Shown here piece by piece: positions 6,817 to 10,594 of a DNA stretch of 10,594 bases. This DNA is from Pseudomonadota bacterium (GTDB taxonomy: Bacteria; Pseudomonadota; Gammaproteobacteria; Woeseiales; Woeseiaceae). Below the pieces are notes generated by a model, which searched no databases, was not told where the DNA came from, and worked only from the letters and a program-made list of their open reading frames with translations. The translations under genes and the position numbers were made by a program. Numbering within the stretch: the stretch's first letter is position 1; each line of letters begins with the position of its first letter. The stretch lies in assembly GCA_027295475.1 (NCBI GenBank), contig JAPUKV010000196.1, forward strand, positions 1 to 10,594. Reading direction: 5' to 3'.

Positions 6817-7032
6817 ATGGCACAAGAAGTTCTGGCCGTGCTGTCTGGCAACATCTGGAAGGTATCCGTGGAAGTTGGTGATAGCGTGGAGGAGGATGAT
6901 GAAGTTTTCGTCGTCGAGGCCTTGAAAATGGAGATCCCCGTCTACGCACCTTGCGACGGCACGATTTCTGAAATCAAGGTCAAGAAAGGCGATGCAGTCG
7001 AAGAGGATGATGTTCTCGCCGTAATCGACTGA
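6817..7032 (+). CDS. gcdC: Biotin carboxyl carrier subunit of the decarboxylase (gamma)
   Basis: Carries biotin that shuttles the CO2 group from the carboxyltransferase (GcdA) to the membrane decarboxylase (GcdB). All 71 residues form one biotinyl/lipoyl-attachment domain. The biotinylation motif is VEALKMEIP (33-41) with target Lys37, a variant of EAMKM in which the first Met is Leu. The second half has the expected repeat (YAPCDGTISEIKVKKGDAVEED). Glutaconyl-CoA decarboxylase gamma subunits normally have a long N-terminal Ala/Pro-rich linker before this domain; here it is absent. The start is ATG 6817 with AAGGGA 6 nt upstream. It lies 22 nt after gcdB and 32 nt before the dehydrogenase gene, in the same operon. 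A biotin protein ligase is needed in trans. Confidence 0.92.
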   Translation: MAQEVLAVLSGNIWKVSVEVGDSVEEDDEVFVVEALKMEIPVYAPCDGTISEIKVKKGDAVEEDDVLAVID

Positions 7033-7064
7033 GTGCGTCAATTGAATACATCGAGGCTGGATAG

Positions 7065-8219
7065 ATGTTTGAATTAACCGAAGAGCAGCGCCTGGTGCAA
7101 GAAACTGCCCGGCGTTTTGCTGAAGAAGATATAGCACCCACGCTTCGGGAAGAAGAAAGCAAACATGAGTTTCGCGCCGATCGTGTTACGCGCATGGGCG
7201 AATTGGGCTTCTTTTCCTGTGTGCTGCCGGAGGAGTTGGGCGGCAATGGCATGGGTTTCCTCGAATCCGTCCTGATGGCGGAACAGATTGCCCGGGTATC
7301 CGCTTCCTGGCGGGTACAGTTCAATATGCAGAACCTCGGGCCCGCGCTCGCCGTCGCCAGGTACGGCAGCGATGCGCAGAAAGAGAAATACATTCCCGGA
7401 TGGATCTCAGGTAAAAAACTGGGTTTCTTCGCCATGACCGAGCCCAATGCGGGTTCAGACGTATCGAGCATGAGGACTTATGCCACTGACGGCGGCGATC
7501 ATTGGGAATTGCATGGCAGCAAGACATGGATTTCGAATGCGCATGTCGGTGACGCCGGCTTGCTTTATGCCTACACCGATAAGGAAAAGAAACACAAGGG
7601 AATCTCGGCATTCATCATCGAGCCCAAGAACCTCGAGGGCTGCACGGCAACGGAAATCGACACCAAGCTCGGCCTGCACTGTTCGCCGACCGGCGAATTT
7701 GTCTTTGATGGCGCGAAGATTCCCAAGGATGCCCTGCTCGGCGAGGCAGGTGGTGGCTTCAAGATCTGCATGTGGCAGCTCAACAATACGCGCATCAACT
7801 GCGCCGCGGGCGCATTGGGCGTAGCCGGTGGCGCTCTCGAACTGTCTATCAACTATGCGAATGAGCGCATTCAGTTCGGCAAGCCCATTTCCAGGCATCA
7901 GATGATCCAGGCCCAGATTGCCGACATGGTCGTCGAACACGAGGCTGCGAAGCTGCTGGTCTATCGGGCTGCGTGGCTCAAAGATCAGAAGCGACCGAAT
8001 CAGTATGAAACGTCCGTCGCGAAGCTTGCGGCCTCAGAGGCCGCAGTCCACGCCGCCAACGAGTGCATGAAGATTTTCGGTTCTTACGGCTATTCGACCG
8101 AATACCCTGCGGAGCGCTTCTATCGTGACGCAAAATCACTTGAGGTTGTAGAAGGAACGTCCAACGTGCAGAAAATGATCATCTCCAGTGTGGCCTGCGG
8201 TTTTGCCGCCAATCGCTAA
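7065..8219 (+). CDS. Acyl-CoA dehydrogenase, probably non-decarboxylating glutaryl-CoA dehydrogenase
   Basis: FAD-dependent acyl-CoA dehydrogenase of 384 residues, the normal family length. Visible are the N-terminal helical domain (1-115), the flavin-contacting AMTEPNAGSD (123-132) and KTWISN (153-158), QFGKPISRHQ (270-279), and the C-terminal catalytic base in EVVEGTSNVQ (360-369), Glu363. The residue before the base is Val362, where most family members, including decarboxylating glutaryl-CoA dehydrogenase, have Tyr (YEGT). A Tyr-to-Val exchange at this place is established as the key difference of the glutaconyl-CoA-forming enzyme of Desulfococcus multivorans. Arg83 in SWRVQF aligns by eye with the arginine that binds the substrate carboxylate. 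With the flanking decarboxylase genes, the predicted reaction is glutaryl-CoA to glutaconyl-CoA, passing electrons to ETF. ATG 7065 has GAGG 8 nt upstream. Another dicarboxylyl-CoA substrate remains possible. Confidence 0.88.
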   Translation: MFELTEEQRLVQETARRFAEEDIAPTLREEESKHEFRADRVTRMGELGFFSCVLPEELGGNGMGFLESVLMAEQIARVSASWRVQFNMQNLGPALAVARYGSDAQKEKYIPGWISGKKLGFFAMTEPNAGSDVSSMRTYATDGGDHWELHGSKTWISNAHVGDAGLLYAYTDKEKKHKGISAFIIEPKNLEGCTATEIDTKLGLHCSPTGEFVFDGAKIPKDALLGEAGGGFKICMWQLNNTRINCAAGALGVAGGALELSINYANERIQFGKPISRHQMIQAQIADMVVEHEAAKLLVYRAAWLKDQKRPNQYETSVAKLAASEAAVHAANECMKIFGSYGYSTEYPAERFYRDAKSLEVVEGTSNVQKMIISSVACGFAANR

Positions 8220-8234
8220 CCGGGGTACAGACGA

Positions 8235-9968
8235 ATGAGACCTTATTTCGAGCACATGGATGAATTCGGCAAAGAGCTGAAGGCCGGGCGCATCAAGCGC
8301 GCCGCCGAAAGCCTGGCAAAGTTGCGGGAGACCGAGGCCGCAATTGACAGTGAAAAGCAGAAGGTCCAAGAAGTTGGTTTTCCGACCGAGAAGATCAATG
8401 CACGCGGATGGATGACGGTCTGGCAGCGACTCGAGTATCTCCTCGATGCGGGCAGCTGGAGACCATTGCACACCCTGTACAACCCGCTCGATAACGCCGA
8501 GGGCACGACCAACGTCGTCGATGGTCTCGCAAAGATTGAGGGACGCTGGGCCGTCGTCATCGGTTTCGACAATAAGTTCTTGGCCGGCGCATGGTTGCCC
8601 GGGCAGTCTGAAAACATCCTGCGTGTAACAAATCTGGCAATGCGGCTGAATATTCCGCTGGTCTGGCTGGTCAATTGCAGCGGCGCGAAACTTCCCGAGC
8701 AGGAGAAGTTTTACGCCAATCGGCGTGGCGGCGGCACAACGTTTTTTCGACATGCCGAACTCGAGCAGGCCGGCGTCCCGGTGCTGGCGGGAATTTGGGG
8801 CACCAATCCGGCAGGCGGCGGATATCAGAGCATCAGCCCCACGATTTTGTTGGCACATAAAGATGCCAACATAGCAGTCGGCGGCGTCGGTATTGTCTCC
8901 GGCATGACGCCGCGTGGCGGCTTCGATGCAGAAATGCTGGAAGAGATTATTGCCAAAACCAAAGAATTTACCGGCCGCCCACCCGGCAATGTAGAGACGC
9001 ATTTCGACCATACCGGATTCTTCTCGCACGTCTATGAAGAAGAGACCGGGGTTCTGGACGGCATCAAGGAATACATGAGGAGTATACCTGCCTATGCACC
9101 GAAATTCTTCCGCGTCGCGGAACCGGCTGCACCGAAGTTTCCGGCAGAAGATGTCTACAGTCTGTTGCCCTTCAACCAGAAGGAGGTGTACGACTTTGAC
9201 CAGATCCTTGCCCGGCTCGTCGACGGCAGCGAACACATGGAGTTTCGTCCGGACTACGGACCGGAGATGTACACCGGTCTCTGCAAAATTGACGGCATGC
9301 TTATCGGCTGTATTGGCAACCGGCAGGGTTTTCTCGGGAAAGGCTACCCCGAGTACGGCGACTATCCCGGCATAGGCGGCAAGCTGTATCGTCAGGGACT
9401 CATCAAGATGAACGAGTTCGTGACTCTCTGCGACCGCGACCGGGTGCCGATGATCTGGTTTCAGGACACCACAGGCATCGACGTCGGCGACACAGCCGAG
9501 CGGGCCGAGCTGCTCGGACTTGGGCAGTCACTGATTTATTCTATCCAGCAGACAGAAGTGGCGCTGATGCTTGTCGTACTGAGGAAAGGCAGCGCTGCCG
9601 CGCACTATGTGCTCGGTGGTCCTACCGCCAATCGCCATAACGCGTTTACGCTCGGTACGGCGGCAACCGAAATCGCCGTGATGCACGGTGAAACTGCCGC
9701 TGTTGCAACTTATGCGCGGCGCGCGGTCAAGGAGAAAGACGCCGGACGGCCGCTGGAACCCATCATTGATAAGATGAATGAGCTGGCGCAACGCTATCGC
9801 GACACGTCGGACCCGCTGTATTGTGCACATCACGGATTTGTTGACGAAATCGTCAACCTGAGCGATTTGCGATCCTATCTGCAGGCGTTTGCGGGTGCCG
9901 TCTATCAAAACCCGAAATCCGTTTGCCCGCGCCACCAGCTCATTCTGCCGCGTATCATCAAGGGCTAG
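8235..9968 (+). CDS. gcdA: Glutaconyl-CoA decarboxylase alpha subunit (carboxyltransferase)
   Basis: Moves the carboxyl group of glutaconyl-CoA onto biotin of the carrier subunit, releasing crotonyl-CoA; it sits on the cytoplasmic face of the membrane pump. The 577-residue protein has two crotonase-fold carboxyltransferase halves. It resembles Acidaminococcus GcdA (587 residues, from memory) throughout: GSWRPLHTLYNP near 74-85, NCSGAKLPEQEKFY (147-160), RRGGGT (163-168), GTNPAGGGY (189-197), and in the second half GIGGKLYRQG (379-388), KMNEFVTLC, QDTTGIDVG and RKGSAAAHYVLGGP. GcdA-type proteins differ from the shorter propionyl/methylmalonyl carboxyltransferases in having these extended N- and C-terminal parts. 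ATG 8235 follows the dehydrogenase stop by 15 nt, with a weak GGGG ribosome binding site. It is the last gene of the operon; I see no clear terminator behind it. Confidence 0.93.
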   Translation: MRPYFEHMDEFGKELKAGRIKRAAESLAKLRETEAAIDSEKQKVQEVGFPTEKINARGWMTVWQRLEYLLDAGSWRPLHTLYNPLDNAEGTTNVVDGLAKIEGRWAVVIGFDNKFLAGAWLPGQSENILRVTNLAMRLNIPLVWLVNCSGAKLPEQEKFYANRRGGGTTFFRHAELEQAGVPVLAGIWGTNPAGGGYQSISPTILLAHKDANIAVGGVGIVSGMTPRGGFDAEMLEEIIAKTKEFTGRPPGNVETHFDHTGFFSHVYEEETGVLDGIKEYMRSIPAYAPKFFRVAEPAAPKFPAEDVYSLLPFNQKEVYDFDQILARLVDGSEHMEFRPDYGPEMYTGLCKIDGMLIGCIGNRQGFLGKGYPEYGDYPGIGGKLYRQGLIKMNEFVTLCDRDRVPMIWFQDTTGIDVGDTAERAELLGLGQSLIYSIQQTEVALMLVVLRKGSAAAHYVLGGPTANRHNAFTLGTAATEIAVMHGETAAVATYARRAVKEKDAGRPLEPIIDKMNELAQRYRDTSDPLYCAHHGFVDEIVNLSDLRSYLQAFAGAVYQNPKSVCPRHQLILPRIIKG

Positions 9969-10031
9969 GTGTGATAAATCAGACTCGATCGTATCAGGAG
10001 GGTGCCAGCTTAACTAATCGGCCAACAATTC

Positions 10032-10379
10032 CTAGCTCGAGATCGACTCGCCAATGACTGCTTCCACGTTTGACAAACTGAGCGCAGCGTCGGCAAAATT
10101 GTAGACCGCCAGTAATTCTTTTGCGGCACCAAGATCCTTGGCCAGTTCTGGTGCCGTATCCACCTCGGCTAACAGTTGTTCGATGAGGTCAAGCGCCCGG
10201 GGATCACTGCTGGTAATCAACTGTTGCAGCTCCCGCAGGAGTTTCAGCGTTTCCTCAAGATTCCGGATACCGGTGCGAGCGCCGGTATCCAGAATCTTAA
10301 AGAAACGCTGACACTCCTGCGGGAGCTGCAACAGTTGATTGCCAACAGTGATCCCCGGGCGCTTGACCTCATCGAACAA
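10032..10379 (-). pseudogene. Leftward ORF of the palindrome; possible gene fragment with a helical C-terminal domain
   Basis: A 115-codon open frame from TTG (10379) to TAG. Residues 35-115, encoded in the left arm, form a leucine/alanine-rich helical domain (LLRELQQLITSSDPRALDLI, then ELAKDLGAAKELLAVYNFAD and AALSLSNVEAVIG). It resembles, in general pattern only, the short helical tails found at the C-terminus of some histidine kinases or regulators. Residues 1-34 are read from the antisense strand of the right arm's copy and look arbitrary. There is no ATG, no good ribosome binding site, and the domain seems cut from a larger protein, so a fragment is more likely than a complete gene. The frame nevertheless has no stop or indel relative to its mirror copy. 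It converges on gcdA, 63 nt away. Confidence 0.45.
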
Positions 10380-10523
10380 CTGCTTGCCGAGGTTGAAAGG
10401 GAACCAGAACTGGCCAAGGATCTCGGTGCCGCCAAAAAATTACTGGAGGCCTACAACTTTGCCGACGCTGCACTCAGTTTGTCAAATGTGGAAGCAGTCA
10501 TTGGCGATTCGATCTCGAACTAG
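10176..10523 (+). pseudogene. Rightward ORF of the palindrome; mirror copy of the same domain
   Basis: A 115-codon open frame from TTG (10176) to TAG, 96 of 115 residues identical (my count) to the leftward ORF. Its domain half (residues 35-115, from 10278) carries LLRELQQLIANSDPRALDLI and AYNFADAALSLSNVEAVIG. The first 34 residues are antisense to the left arm. The 5' 204 nt of the two ORFs overlap on opposite strands, codon in register with codon. Differences within the domain include seven synonymous codons among 22 changed. Its stop is 18 nt before the next gene, which has its own ribosome binding site, as at an ordinary operon junction; this hints that the right arm may be the native 3' end of a disrupted gene. 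No ATG start is available, so expression is doubtful. Confidence 0.45.
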
Positions 10524-10541
10524 TCAAAGAGGGTTGACGAC

Positions 10542-10594
10542 ATGAAGAGCGAAGTTACGCAACAAGCATTGAACCAAACGATTGCTTTAGCTGC
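10542..10594 (+). CDS. Start of an unidentified gene, truncated by the window edge
   Basis: ATG 10542 with AGAGGG (10528-10533) 8 nt upstream opens a frame of 17 codons (MKSEVTQQALNQTIALA) that continues past the window end. The good ribosome binding site and an 18-nt gap from the preceding TAG suggest a real gene in an operon-like arrangement. Too little is visible to name the family. Confidence 0.5.
   Translation, partial: MKSEVTQQALNQTIALA

Larger units (their letters stand above)
10032..10523. repeat. 492-bp imperfect palindrome (two 246-nt inverted arms)
   Basis: The reverse complement of 10032-10277 aligns without gaps to 10278-10523 with 24 mismatches (about 90% identity by my hand count). 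There is no spacer: the axis falls at 10277/10278 inside GGATACCGG (10265-10273)...CCGGTATCC (10282-10290). Long stretches are identical, for example the 36 nt ending at the shared CAACTG. Homology ends abruptly at CTAG on both sides, exactly at the TAG stop codon of each outward reading frame; the flanks are unrelated. No transposase or target duplication is seen. The arms can form a cruciform in DNA or a long hairpin in RNA. The divergence between the arms argues against a simple foldback assembly artefact. Confidence 0.93.

Noticed and set aside
8136..9236. Long (366-codon) minus-strand ORF opposite gcdA
   Set aside because: It is a codon-bias shadow of gcdA. The plus strand encodes an end-to-end glutaconyl-CoA decarboxylase alpha subunit, while the minus-strand product has no coherent motifs.
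10032..10523. Palindrome as a foldback sequencing or assembly artefact
   Set aside because: An artefact would give nearly identical arms. These differ at 24 of 246 positions, including compensated synonymous changes, and both flanks are unique sequence. It cannot be fully excluded without reads.
10032..10523. Palindrome as a MITE or insertion sequence
   Set aside because: The arms meet without a central unique segment, there are no flanking direct repeats that I can see, and the arms carry a protein-like domain rather than transposon ends.

Overview
The window looks like a stretch of gammaproteobacterial chromosome. A housekeeping block in typical gammaproteobacterial order, (rsmD-coaD) divergent from ftsY-ftsE-ftsX-rpoH, is followed by an accessory catabolic operon. 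Base composition is moderate, in the mid-50s %GC by eye. Nothing visible fixes the genus. A free-living proteobacterium that degrades lysine or aromatic compounds through glutaryl-CoA would fit, but that is inference.

Left part (1-4943). On the minus strand rsmD and coaD form a tight pair: 16S rRNA methylation and CoA synthesis. Divergent from them, ftsY, ftsE and ftsX are translationally coupled by 4-nt overlaps: SRP receptor, then the FtsEX cell-division ABC complex. After a 164-bp gap with a weak terminator-like hairpin comes rpoH, the heat-shock sigma factor. A perfect CIRCE element (TTAGCACTC-N9-GAGTGCTAA) lies 23 bp ahead of its start codon. This implies that the HrcA repressor controls production of sigma-32 itself, which layers two heat-shock systems. 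A strong bidirectional terminator ends rpoH and also serves a converging small DUF3465-family gene.

Right part (5276-9968). After a roughly 280-bp leader region comes a five-gene plus-strand operon: a 43-residue membrane protein (delta), the sodium-pump subunit GcdB (beta), a 71-residue biotin carrier (gamma), an acyl-CoA dehydrogenase, and the carboxyltransferase GcdA (alpha). Together they read as a Na+-translocating glutaconyl-CoA decarboxylase with its own glutaryl-CoA dehydrogenase. The dehydrogenase has Val instead of Tyr immediately before the catalytic Glu (V362-E363). That Tyr-to-Val exchange is the known mark of non-decarboxylating glutaryl-CoA dehydrogenases. The predicted route is glutaryl-CoA to glutaconyl-CoA to crotonyl-CoA + CO2, with the energy of decarboxylation used to export Na+. 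This is the most notable system in the window.

Right edge (10032-10594). A 492-bp imperfect palindrome (two 246-nt arms, 24 mismatches, no indels) encodes the same helical domain outward on both strands. Two 115-codon ORFs overlap each other in their 5' halves, and both arms end exactly at their TAG stop codons. Just beyond it, a new plus-strand gene with a clear ribosome binding site runs off the window.
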